Shown here piece by piece: positions 1-7,943 of a DNA stretch of 64,000 nucleotides. How positions within the stretch are numbered: position 1 is the stretch's first letter; each line of letters begins with the position of its first letter. Under the pieces are notes generated by a model that was not told the DNA's origin, ran no database searches, and saw nothing but the letters and a program-made list of their open reading frames with translations. A program made the translations under genes and the position numbers. Source of the stretch: Amorphus coralli DSM 19760 (GTDB taxonomy: Bacteria; Pseudomonadota; Alphaproteobacteria; Rhizobiales; Amorphaceae); the NCBI RefSeq assembly GCF_000374525.1, contig NZ_KB894575.1:248001-312000 (forward strand), read 5' to 3'.

Positions 1-3
1 CGG

Positions 4-723
4 ATGCGAGCCCATCCGACGCGCGGCCCCCGCACCATTGCCGGCCTCCTCGCGAGCGGCCTCCTCTTGGCCCTGGCCGGCCTCGCGCCGCACGCCTCCG
101 CGCAGTCCTCTCGCGTCGACATCGCCCTGGTGCTCGCCTTCGACTGTTCCTATTCCGTCGATGCCCGCGAGTTCGAGCTGCAGCGCCGGGGCCTCGCCCA
201 GGCCTTCCTCGACGAGGCGGTGGTGGCCGCCGCCCAGGCGGGCCGCCACGGACGCATCGCCGTCACCGTGGTGCAGTGGTCGGCCGACGACATCCAGACC
301 GTGGCGGTGCCCTGGCGCCTTGTCGACGGACCGGCAACCGCCGCCGAACTCGCCAACCGCATCGCCGGAATGCCGCGCCTCGCCGCTCCCGGCTCCACCT
401 CGATCTCCGCCGTCATGGCCTACTCGGCGACGCTTTTGGAGGCCGCCCCGTTCGCCGCCGACAAGCGCGTCATCGACGTCGCCACCGACGGCATCAACAA
501 TCTCGGCCCCTGGCTGCGCGACGCCCGCAATCTGGTGGTGGCCCGCGGCATCACGATCAACGGCCTCGCCATCCAGGACGAGGTCGACTACCTGCACCAC
601 TATCTCAGGAACCGGATGATCGGCGGGCCGGGCGCCTTCGTCGAGATCGCCGACGACTACGACGATTTTCCCCGCGCCATCCGCACCAAGCTCCTGCGCG
701 AGATCCTCCCGGCGATGGGCTGA
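4..723 (+). CDS. DUF1194 (VWA-like) exported protein
   Basis: A 239-residue protein with a cleavable-looking signal peptide (hydrophobic stretch about 14-31, ending HASAQ). The mature part opens with VDIALVLAFDCSYSV, where the DxSxS-like pattern resembles the metal-ion site of von Willebrand A domains. It also has a VIDVATDGINN segment, like the second VWA strand. This arrangement is typical of the DUF1194 family of alphaproteobacteria, whose function is not established. The start lies at the window edge, so its ribosome binding site cannot be judged. It reads away from the repeat-rich gap downstream and shows no operon partner inside the window. Confidence 0.8.
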   Translation: MRAHPTRGPRTIAGLLASGLLLALAGLAPHASAQSSRVDIALVLAFDCSYSVDAREFELQRRGLAQAFLDEAVVAAAQAGRHGRIAVTVVQWSADDIQTVAVPWRLVDGPATAAELANRIAGMPRLAAPGSTSISAVMAYSATLLEAAPFAADKRVIDVATDGINNLGPWLRDARNLVVARGITINGLAIQDEVDYLHHYLRNRMIGGPGAFVEIADDYDDFPRAIRTKLLREILPAMG

Positions 724-1117
724 CGCAATTCCAGCAAAAGTGACCTTGCGGTTTTGCGTCCGGAATTGCGGAGTGAGAAAGCCAATCGCAGGAAAAGTGG
801 GAACCGGTTCGCCGTCCGGCGTTGCGACGAAAGATTCCCCTCGCGCCGAGTTCGCTTGCGCTCACCGGCTCCGGGTGGGCGGCCTGGCTTCTTAAGCCGC
901 AATCGCGGACGGAAAACCGCAAGAGCACTTTTCCTGCGATTGCTCGGGCGGCGCACGGTCGTGCGCTGGTAAGAGTGGTCCGGATAGGCGGAGGTTGGTT
1001 CACTCCACCGCTAACCCAAATCTCCGCTCATCCCCGCGAAAGCGGGGATCCATAGGGCTTGTCGGCAGGCTCCCAGCGGAATGATGGTTTTCTCCGCCAC
1101 CCACCCCACCCTCCGCT
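724..1117. repeat. Repeat-rich non-coding gap with palindromic elements
   Basis: No credible gene is seen here. Two degenerate inverted copies (about 724-770 and 783-826) and one direct copy (898-942) of a 45-bp palindromic element fill the first part. The direct copy carries the same 11-nt linker to its left (GCTTCTTAAGC, 887-897) that separates the tandem copies at 58561-58717. Further on, two short hairpins of the CCCCGCGAAAGCGGGG type (about 1031-1050) and the TTCCAGCGAAGGCTGGAA type (about 1120-1137) belong to a dispersed proteobacterial hairpin repeat. The 783-826 copy has the AAGTGGGAACCGGTT core common in rhizobial small repeats. Confidence 0.8.
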
Positions 1118-1311
1118 CATTCCAGCGAAGGCTGGAAGGTGGATTCACATTTGAAGTGCAACAGTCGTTTGAGAAAGACCTCGGCGGGGGTTTTGTAGCC
1201 GAGGCATTTTCGCGGCGTGGCGTTGAGGCGGGCGGCGAGCGCCTGCAGGTCGTCGTCTGAGAAGCTGTCGGGGTCGGTTCCGGCCGGGATGGGGCGGGCG
1301 CCTTTCCGCAG
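1118..1311 (-). pseudogene. IS30-family transposase C-terminal remnant
   Basis: Reading the minus strand in the frame after an in-frame stop near 1314 gives about 60 codons ending at a stop at 1115-1117. They include PIPAGTDPDSFSDDDLQAL, LNATPRKCLGYKTPAEVF and LLHFKCES. The RPRKxLGxxTPxEVF pattern is the hallmark of the C-terminal end of IS30-family transposases. The N-terminal helix-turn-helix and most of the DDE catalytic domain are missing, so this is a decayed 3' end, not an active element. The right inverted repeat probably lies at about 1141-1165. It sits among dispersed repeats, which fits a gap that has collected insertions. Confidence 0.8.
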
Positions 1312-1342
1312 AACTCAGTGCGAACCGGATAGCACCCACCAG

Positions 1343-1390
1343 CGCGCGACCGCGCGCCGGCCGGAGGCCGCGCCCGCGCAGCCGCGAGCG
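1343..1390. repeat. 48-bp GC-rich repeat, copy A
   Basis: A 48-bp block starting CGCGCGACCGCGCGCC is found again at 58482-58529 with only two mismatches. Both copies lie close to the palindromic 45-bp element, so the two gaps share a composite structure. The block lies just downstream of the thiolase stop codon (minus strand). Confidence 0.85.
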
Positions 1391-1416
1391 TCAGCTCGTC
1401 GGCGCGAGCGGAATAA

Positions 1417-2622
1417 TCACACCGCCTCGATGGCCAGCGCGATGCCCTGGCCGACGCCGATGCACATGGTGGCGAGCGCCTTCTTGCCCCCGCGGCGCTG
1501 CATCTCGCGCATGGCGGTGCCGACGATGCGGGCGCCGGACATGCCGAGCGGATGGCCGAGCGCGATGGCACCGCCGTTCGGGTTGACGTGGTCGGCGTCG
1601 TCGGGAAGCCCGAGCTGACGCATGACGGCCAGCCCCTGACTGGCGAACGCCTCGTTCAGCTCGACGACGTCGAAATCGCTGATCTTGAGGCCGTGGCGCT
1701 CCATCAGCTTCTTGGAGGCCGGCGCCGGTCCGATGCCCATGATGCGCGGCGGCACGCCGGCAGTGGCCGCAGCCACCACCTTGGCGATCGGCGTCAGGCC
1801 GTACTTCTCCACCGCCTCGGCCGAGGCAAGCAGCAGCGCCGCGGCGCCGTCGTTGACGCCGGAGGCGTTGCCCGCCGTCACCGTGCCGTCCTTGCGGAAC
1901 GGCGTCGGCAGCTTGGCGAGCTTCTCCACCGTCGTGCCGGCGCGCGGGTGCTCGTCCTTGTCGACGATGATCGGGTCGCCCTTGCGCTGCGGAATGGTGA
2001 CCGGGATGATCTCCTCGCCCAGCCGGCCCGCCTCCTGGGCGGCCACGGCGCGCTGCTGGGAGCGGGCGGCGAAGGCATCCTGGTCGGCGCGGCTGACCTG
2101 GAAGTCCTCGGCGACGTTCTCGCCGGTCTCCGGCATGGATTCCACGCCGTACTGCTTCTCCAGGATCGGGTTCACGAAGCGCCAGCCGATGGTCGTGTCG
2201 TAGATCTCCGCCTTGCGCGAGAAGGCGGTATCGGCCTTCGGCATGACGAACGGCGCGCGCGACATGGATTCCACGCCGCCGGAAATGACGAGATCCGCCT
2301 CGCCGGTCTTGATCATCCGCGCCGCCATGGCGGTGGCGTCCATGCCGGAGCCGCACAGCCGATTGATGGTGGTGCCGGTGACCGCGTCGGACATGCCGGC
2401 GAGCAGCACCGCCATGCGGGCCACGTTCCGGTTGTCCTCGCCCGCCTGATTGGCGTTGCCGAAGATCACGTCGTCGACAGCGGAAAAGTCGACCGATGCA
2501 TTGCGCTCCACCAGCGCCTTGAGCGGAAGCGCGCCCAGATCGTCGGCCCGGACGGACGACAGGCTGCCACCGAACCGGCCGATCGGGGTGCGGATATAGT
2601 CGACGATATAGGCCTCGCGCAT
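1417..2622 (-). CDS. pcaF: Acetyl-CoA acyltransferase / 3-oxoadipyl-CoA thiolase
   Basis: A 401-residue thiolase, which is the usual length of the family. It has the active-site cysteine in NRLCGSG (C90), the GHPLGMSG histidine (H357) and the second cysteine in CIGVGQG (C387). The N-terminus MREAYIVDYIRTPIGRFGGSL and the segment YDTTIGWRFVNP are close to beta-ketoadipyl-CoA thiolases (PcaF/PaaJ), which split 3-oxoadipyl-CoA into succinyl-CoA and acetyl-CoA at the end of aromatic degradation. No other pca or paa gene is in the window, so the substrate could be another 3-oxoacyl-CoA. The ATG at 2622 has an upstream AAAGGA. Confidence 0.88.
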   Translation of the reverse strand: MREAYIVDYIRTPIGRFGGSLSSVRADDLGALPLKALVERNASVDFSAVDDVIFGNANQAGEDNRNVARMAVLLAGMSDAVTGTTINRLCGSGMDATAMAARMIKTGEADLVISGGVESMSRAPFVMPKADTAFSRKAEIYDTTIGWRFVNPILEKQYGVESMPETGENVAEDFQVSRADQDAFAARSQQRAVAAQEAGRLGEEIIPVTIPQRKGDPIIVDKDEHPRAGTTVEKLAKLPTPFRKDGTVTAGNASGVNDGAAALLLASAEAVEKYGLTPIAKVVAAATAGVPPRIMGIGPAPASKKLMERHGLKISDFDVVELNEAFASQGLAVMRQLGLPDDADHVNPNGGAIALGHPLGMSGARIVGTAMREMQRRGGKKALATMCIGVGQGIALAIEAV

Positions 2623-2875
2623 GGGCTTTCGGTCCTTTTCCTGGATCTCGTGTGGGCAGGGCCCGTTGGCGGGCGCGGCCGGGTCGTGCAGGCGATTTCG
2701 AACCGCCGGCGCCCGCTGTCAAGTGCAGCCTGTCGAGGGCACCCGCGATGCAACGCGGTCACAATGGCGCGAAATGGCGTCCTTGTAAGGCGCACTTGTG
2801 CTTCCGCCGGGCTCCCATTGAGTGTTAAAGCCTAGCTTCACGACAGTCGGGGCTTTGTGCTGGAGAGGGTTTGGT

Positions 2876-4333
2876 ATGGCGGTATCCTGCGGCGAACGCA
2901 TGTCCTGCGGCCGGTCGGCAGCGATCCACGTGACGGCGGTGCTGGCCGCCGCCCTCTGGACGGGAGCAACGCTTCCGGCGATGGCCCAGGGAGGCGGCAG
3001 CGCCAACAAGGCACCGCCGGCCGTCGTGGTAACGGCGATCCAGTCGGAGAACGTTGCCGCGTCGCAGCAGTTCCTCGGCCGCATCCAGTCGATCCAGCAG
3101 GTCGATGTGGTCGCCCGGGTGGAAGGCTTCCTCGATCAGGTGGCCTTCAAGGAAGGCGAGTTCGTCAAGAAGGGCGAGCTTCTCTACCAGATCGAGCAGG
3201 ACCAGTATCAGGCCCAGCTTTCCGCCGCCCAGGCGCAGCTCGCCACCGCGAAGGCCCAGAAGGCCGGCGCCGAGGCGACGCTGAAGAACGCGCAGGTCAA
3301 TCTGGACCGCCAGCGGACGCTGCTGGAGAAGCAGACCGTCTCCCAGTCGGTGGTCGACCAGGCCCAGGCCGAGCGTGACGAGGCCGCCGCCAGCGTTCAG
3401 AGCGGCCAGGCGGCCATCGAATCTGCCAACGCCCAGATCCAGACCGCCCAGATCAATCTCGGCTACACCACGATCGATTCGCCGATCGACGGCCGGATCG
3501 GCGCCACCAACGTCACCCAGGGCAACCTGGTGAACACGCAGTCGGGCACGCTCGCCACGGTGGTGCAGATCGACCCGATCCGCATGGTGTTCTCCATCCC
3601 GGAAAACTACTGGATCCAGTTCGCTCAGGAAAACGGCATCACGGCTGCCACCGCCAAGGGCGAGCAGGCCTTCGTTCCGCAGATCCAGCTGCCCAATGGC
3701 AAGCCCTACGAGGGCAAAGGCAAACTCGCCTTCATCAGCAACCAGGTCGAGCAGACCACCGGCACCATCGCCGTCTACGCCGACTTCCCCAATCCCGACG
3801 GCGCCCTTCTGCCGGGGGGCTACGTGACCGCGGTTCTGCGCCAGGCCAAGGAAGTGAACCTGCCGGTCGTCCCGCTCTCCGCCGTCCAGGAAGACCGCCA
3901 GGGCCGCTACGTCTTCGTGCTCGACACCGACAACAAGGTGCAGGAGCGCCGGATCGAGACCTCGATCCAGGTCAACGACGGCTGGGCCGTCACCTCCGGC
4001 CTGCAGGACGGCGACACAGTGGTCGTGCAGGGCGTGCAGAAGATCCAGCCGGGCATGGAGGTCAACCCGACCAGCGTGGCCTTCGACAAGGCATCCCAGG
4101 TCGATGCGGCGGATGGAGGCACCGGTTCGGGCTCGTCCGGCGCCTCCGGATCGTCGGACACCCCGTCCTCTGGCACGGCGGCCGGCGCGTCGTCCGGATC
4201 CGCATCCGGCACCGATGCGTCCGGATCGGGCTCATCCGCGTCCGGCGGTGGAAGCTCCGACGCGAACTCCTCGAGCGGCGGCAGCACGTCCGGCTCCGGC
4301 GGGACGTCCTCCTCCTCCGGCTCGGGGAACTGA
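2876..4333 (+). CDS. RND efflux periplasmic adaptor (MFP) with Ser/Gly tail
   Basis: A membrane fusion protein of an RND multidrug pump. From the ATG at 2876, placed 8 nt after GGAGAG, the product has 485 residues. The open frame extends upstream to a GTG at 2822, but the later start fits the ribosome binding site and signal peptide better. It has a signal peptide ending PAMAQ, a lipoyl half-motif (VEGFLDQVAFKEGEFVKKG), a coiled-coil alpha-hairpin rich in QAQ, the second lipoyl part (TIDSPIDGRIG) and beta-barrel segments. The last 70 or so residues are almost only Ser, Gly, Ala, Thr and Asp, which is unusual for this family. The pump gene follows 3 nt later, so the two are co-transcribed. Confidence 0.93.
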   Translation: MAVSCGERMSCGRSAAIHVTAVLAAALWTGATLPAMAQGGGSANKAPPAVVVTAIQSENVAASQQFLGRIQSIQQVDVVARVEGFLDQVAFKEGEFVKKGELLYQIEQDQYQAQLSAAQAQLATAKAQKAGAEATLKNAQVNLDRQRTLLEKQTVSQSVVDQAQAERDEAAASVQSGQAAIESANAQIQTAQINLGYTTIDSPIDGRIGATNVTQGNLVNTQSGTLATVVQIDPIRMVFSIPENYWIQFAQENGITAATAKGEQAFVPQIQLPNGKPYEGKGKLAFISNQVEQTTGTIAVYADFPNPDGALLPGGYVTAVLRQAKEVNLPVVPLSAVQEDRQGRYVFVLDTDNKVQERRIETSIQVNDGWAVTSGLQDGDTVVVQGVQKIQPGMEVNPTSVAFDKASQVDAADGGTGSGSSGASGSSDTPSSGTAAGASSGSASGTDASGSGSSASGGGSSDANSSSGGSTSGSGGTSSSSGSGN

Positions 4334-4336
4334 TCC

Positions 4337-7300
4337 ATGATCTCCGAGATCTGCGTACGCAGGCCGCGCCTCGCCGCGGTCATCTCCATCGTGCTGACGG
4401 TCGCGGGCATTCTCGCGATCTACTCGATCCCGGTGGCCCAGTATCCCGACATCACCCCGCCGGTGGTGCAGGTCACGGCGACGTACCCGGGCGCGGACGC
4501 GCAGACCATCGCCAACACCGTCGGCGGCCCGATCGAGGAGCAGGTCAACGGCGTGGAGGACATGATCTACATGTCCTCGGTGTCGTCCTCGGCCGGCACC
4601 TACACCCTGTCCGTCTCCTTCGACATCGGCACGGATCCCGACATTGCCCAGGTGAACGTGCAGAACCGCGTCTCCCAGGCGACGTCGAAGCTGCCGTCCT
4701 CGGTGATCGAGCAGGGCGTGGTGGTTCAGGCGCAGTCGACCAACATGCTCCTGGTCATCAACGTCTATTCGCCTGACAGCACCTTCGATCCGGTCTACCT
4801 GTCGAACTACACGTCCATCAACATCCGCGATCCGCTGGCCCGCGTCACCGGCGTGGGCGCCGCGAACCTGCTCGGCGAACTCGACTACTCCATGCGCATC
4901 TGGCTGAACCCGGACAAGATGTCCGCGATCGGCCTGTCGCCGCAGGACGTCGTCTCCGCCATCCAGGACCAGAACATCCAGGCTGCCCTCGGCCAGATCG
5001 GCGGTCCGCCCATCGGCGACGACCAGGTCAACCAGTACACCATCACCGCCGTCGGCCAGCTGGAGTCGCCCTCCGAGTTTGAGCAGATCATCGTGCGCAC
5101 CGGCGAGGATGGCGCGGTGGTCCGGGTCGGCGACATCGCCCGCGTCGAACTGGGCGCGCAGACCTATTCGTCGAACTCCGCCCTCAACGGCGCACCGGCC
5201 GCGACGCTGGCCATCTACCAGGCGCCCGGCGCCAACGCGCTTGCGGTCGCGGAAGGCGTACAGGCCGAGCTGGAGCGCCTGAAGGGTCGCTTCCCGCAGG
5301 GTCTCGCCGTGGAGACGGTCTACGACTCCACCCTGTTCGTCTCCGCCTCCATCGAGGAAATCACCCACACGCTGGCGATCACCGGCGTGATCGTGCTGCT
5401 GGTGGTGTTTGTCTTCCTGGAAAACCTCCGGGCGACGCTGATCCCGGCGATCACCATTCCGGTGTCGCTGATCGGCGTGTTCATCTTCCTTCTGTTGTTC
5501 GGTTTCTCGCTCAACACGATCTCCATGTTCGCCATCGTGCTGGCCATCGGCCTGGTGGTGGACGATGCCATCGTGGTGGTGGAGAACGTCACCCGCGTCA
5601 TGGAGGAGGACGGGCTCGACCGGCGCGCCGCCACCATCAAGGCGATGAACCAGGTGACCGGACCGATCGTGTCCACGACGCTGGTGCTGTTCGCCGTGTT
5701 CGGTCCGGTGTCCTTCTTCCCCGGCATCACCGGCGAGCTGTTCCGCCAGTTCGCCGTGACCATCTCGATGGCGGTGTTCATCTCCATGGTGAACGCGCTG
5801 ACGCTGTCGCCGGCACTCTGCTCGCTGGTGCTGACGCCGCCGAAGGAGAAGAAGAATTTCTTCTTCCGCTATTTCAACTACGGCCTCGACAAGACCCGCA
5901 ACGGCTACGTGAAGGTGGTCGGGCTGATCGCCCGGCGTTCGGCGCTTGCCGGCATCATCATCCTCGCCGTCGGCGGGGCCGCCTTCGTTCTGCTGGACCG
6001 ACTGCCCGGCGCCTTCCTGCCGAACGAGGACCAGGGCGTCCTGTTCGTGGACGTCAGCCTAGAATCCAGCGCCGCCCTGCCGCAGACCGAGAAGATCATG
6101 GCAGAGGTCCAGCAGATTGCCAGCAAGCAGGAGGGCGTGGCGAACGTCGTCACCGTCTCCGGCTACAGCCTGCTGTCCGGCGCGCCGGGCTCCAACAACG
6201 GCCTGGCCATCATCGTGCTCAATCCGTGGGATGAGCGGACTACGCCCGAAACCTCGCTCAAGGGCATCTACGAGGCGCTGTCGGCCGATTTCGCCGCGAT
6301 CCCGGCCGCCAACGTGTTCGCCTTCCCGCCGCCGCCGATCCCCGGCCTCGGCAGCGCCGCCGGCTTCGACTACCGGCTCGAGGCTCTGGGTGGCCAGTCG
6401 CCGAGCGAGCTGTCGTCGACGCTGCGCGCGCTCATCGTGGCCGCCAATGGCGACCCGCGCATCGGCTCGGCCTATTCGAGCTACACGGCCGATGTGCCGC
6501 GCATCTACATGGACATCGACCGGACCAAGGCCGAGGCGCTCAACGTGCCGGTCTCGAGCCTCTACAACACGCTGCAGGCGCAGCTGGGCTCGATGTTCGT
6601 CAACAACTTCACCTACCTGGACCGCATCTTCCAGGTGAACATCCAGGCCGACCAGGAATTCCGGAACCGGATCGACGACATCGACAGGCTCTATGTGCGC
6701 TCGACCACGGGCGACATGGTGCCGGTGTCGACGCTCGCCTCGACCTCGTTCGACTTCGGCCCGAGCCTGGCCTACCGCTACAACCAGTTCCTCTCCGCCC
6801 AGGTGAACGGCCAGGCCGCGCCCGGCTACGCCTCGGGCGACGCCATGAAGGCGATGGAGGAAGTGTCCGCCAAGACCCTGCCGGACGGCTACGGCTTCGA
6901 GTGGTCGAGCCTGTCCTACCAGGAGGCCAACCAGAGCGGCTCCATCGCGGCGCTGTTCGGGCTGGCGCTCCTGTTCGGCTACCTGTTCCTGGTGGCGCAG
7001 TACGAGAGCTGGGCGATCCCGTTCGCGGTGCTGACCTCGGTGGCGGTGGCGACGCTGGGCGCGGTGGCCGCGGTGACCATCTTCGGCATCGCCCTCAACG
7101 TCTACGTCCAGATCGGTCTGGTGCTCCTGATCGGCCTGGCGGCGAAGAACGCGATCCTGATCGTGGAGTTCGCCAAGGAGGAGCGCGAGGCCGGCCACAC
7201 CCGCTACGCTGCCGCCCTCCAGGGTGCCCACATGCGGTTCCGCGCCGTGCTGATGACCGCCTTCGCGTTCATCCTCGGCCTGTACCCGCTGGTGGTGGCC

Positions 7301-7489
7301 ACCGGCGCCGGCGCCGTAAGCCGCGTGGTGCTGGGCATCACGGTGCTCGGCGGCATGCTGGTGGCGACCGTATTCGGCATCATCCTGATCCCCGGCCTCT
7401 ACGTGATGTTCCAGTGGATCGGCGATGCCCTGTCCGGCAAGCGCAAGGACCATCCCGAGCCTGACCACGTGGCCGACCCGCTCGCCTGA
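4337..7489 (+). CDS. RND multidrug efflux permease, HAE1 (AcrB-like)
   Basis: A 1050-residue inner-membrane pump of the hydrophobe/amphiphile efflux-1 family, which exports drugs and other amphiphiles using the proton gradient. It starts with a typical first helix and conserved [11 protein letters not shown]. The proton-relay pair is in [13 protein letters not shown] (D409, D410) and the partner lysine in [13 protein letters not shown] (K937). Large periplasmic loops follow TM1 and TM7. It is translated directly behind the adaptor. No outer membrane factor gene is present, so a channel encoded elsewhere must complete the tripartite pump. The true substrate cannot be read from the sequence. 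Confidence 0.95.
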   Translation: MISEICVRRPRLAAVISIVLTVAGILAIYSIPVAQYPDITPPVVQVTATYPGADAQTIANTVGGPIEEQVNGVEDMIYMSSVSSSAGTYTLSVSFDIGTDPDIAQVNVQNRVSQATSKLPSSVIEQGVVVQAQSTNMLLVINVYSPDSTFDPVYLSNYTSINIRDPLARVTGVGAANLLGELDYSMRIWLNPDKMSAIGLSPQDVVSAIQDQNIQAALGQIGGPPIGDDQVNQYTITAVGQLESPSEFEQIIVRTGEDGAVVRVGDIARVELGAQTYSSNSALNGAPAATLAIYQAPGANALAVAEGVQAELERLKGRFPQGLAVETVYDSTLFVSASIEEITHTLAITGVIVLLVVFVFLENLRATLIPAITIPVSLIGVFIFLLLFGFSLNTISMFAIVLAIGLVVDDAIVVVENVTRVMEEDGLDRRAATIKAMNQVTGPIVSTTLVLFAVFGPVSFFPGITGELFRQFAVTISMAVFISMVNALTLSPALCSLVLTPPKEKKNFFFRYFNYGLDKTRNGYVKVVGLIARRSALAGIIILAVGGAAFVLLDRLPGAFLPNEDQGVLFVDVSLESSAALPQTEKIMAEVQQIASKQEGVANVVTVSGYSLLSGAPGSNNGLAIIVLNPWDERTTPETSLKGIYEALSADFAAIPAANVFAFPPPPIPGLGSAAGFDYRLEALGGQSPSELSSTLRALIVAANGDPRIGSAYSSYTADVPRIYMDIDRTKAEALNVPVSSLYNTLQAQLGSMFVNNFTYLDRIFQVNIQADQEFRNRIDDIDRLYVRSTTGDMVPVSTLASTSFDFGPSLAYRYNQFLSAQVNGQAAPGYASGDAMKAMEEVSAKTLPDGYGFEWSSLSYQEANQSGSIAALFGLALLFGYLFLVAQYESWAIPFAVLTSVAVATLGAVAAVTIFGIALNVYVQIGLVLLIGLAAKNAILIVEFAKEEREAGHTRYAAALQGAHMRFRAVLMTAFAFILGLYPLVVATGAGAVSRVVLGITVLGGMLVATVFGIILIPGLYVMFQWIGDALSGKRKDHPEPDHVADPLA

Positions 7490-7521
7490 GCGAGGCCACT
7501 TCGGTCGCAATTGGGGTTAAT

Positions 7522-7549
7522 GACGGGCGCTTCGGCGCCCGTCTTTCGT
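7522..7549 (+). terminator. Intrinsic terminator of the RND operon
   Basis: A perfect stem GACGGGCGC-TTCG-GCGCCCGTC, followed by TTTCGTT, lies 32 nt after the pump stop codon. The TTCG loop makes it very stable. Confidence 0.85.
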
Positions 7550-7589
7550 TGCGCGGGCGAGCATCGAACAGGCCGCCGGAGGCCCGCGG

Positions 7590-7700
7590 GCGCCGCGCAA
7601 TATCGCGCAGAACTGCGCAGTTCTGCGCACCTCTCCGCTGCGCGATTCCGCGCAAAAGAGGTGCGCGGCCGTGCGCGTTTCCGGTCTGCGCGAAAAAATG
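7590..7700. repeat. GCGC-rich nested hairpin cluster in a convergent gap
   Basis: The gap 7490-7943 separates two convergent genes and holds no convincing coding frame. Its centre is packed with GCGC motifs. A perfect 24-bp palindrome lies at 7605-7628 (left half GCGCAGAACTGC). Directly after it, GCGCACCTCT (7625-7634) pairs with AGAGGTGCGC (7657-7666), and inside that loop TGCGCG pairs with CGCGCA around ATTC. These arms overlap the palindrome, so two alternative folds are possible. Confidence 0.75.
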
Positions 7701-7838
7701 GCGGAACCGTGTCAACTTTCTGGTCCGCGTTCGGAAACGATTAAGAACCGCCGCTTAGGGTCGAACCCGTCCCGACCTCCTTGCCCAACTCTCCCGGTCC
7801 GGAACCTGACGGACTGGGAGCGGGACGCAGATGGTGGT

Positions 7839-7870
7839 GGCGTGCCGGATCGTCGAACATCCGGCACGCC
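7839..7870. repeat. 12-bp perfect inverted repeat
   Basis: GGCGTGCCGGAT (7839-7850) and ATCCGGCACGCC (7859-7870) form a perfect 12-bp stem with an 8-nt loop. It has no T-run on either strand. It lies 74 nt beyond the stop of the FtsX-like permease (minus strand), so it may block read-through or protect the 3' end of that transcript. Confidence 0.7.
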
Positions 7871-7943
7871 TTCCCCCATTTGGGCCGGCGTCCGACCGCG
7901 CGGCCCCACGACCGAAACCGGCTGACAATTCCGACGAGGCTGA

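Noticed and set aside
1143-1571. A working IS30 element
   Set aside because: Only the last part of the transposase remains and an in-frame stop precedes it. The upstream part runs into the thiolase gene.
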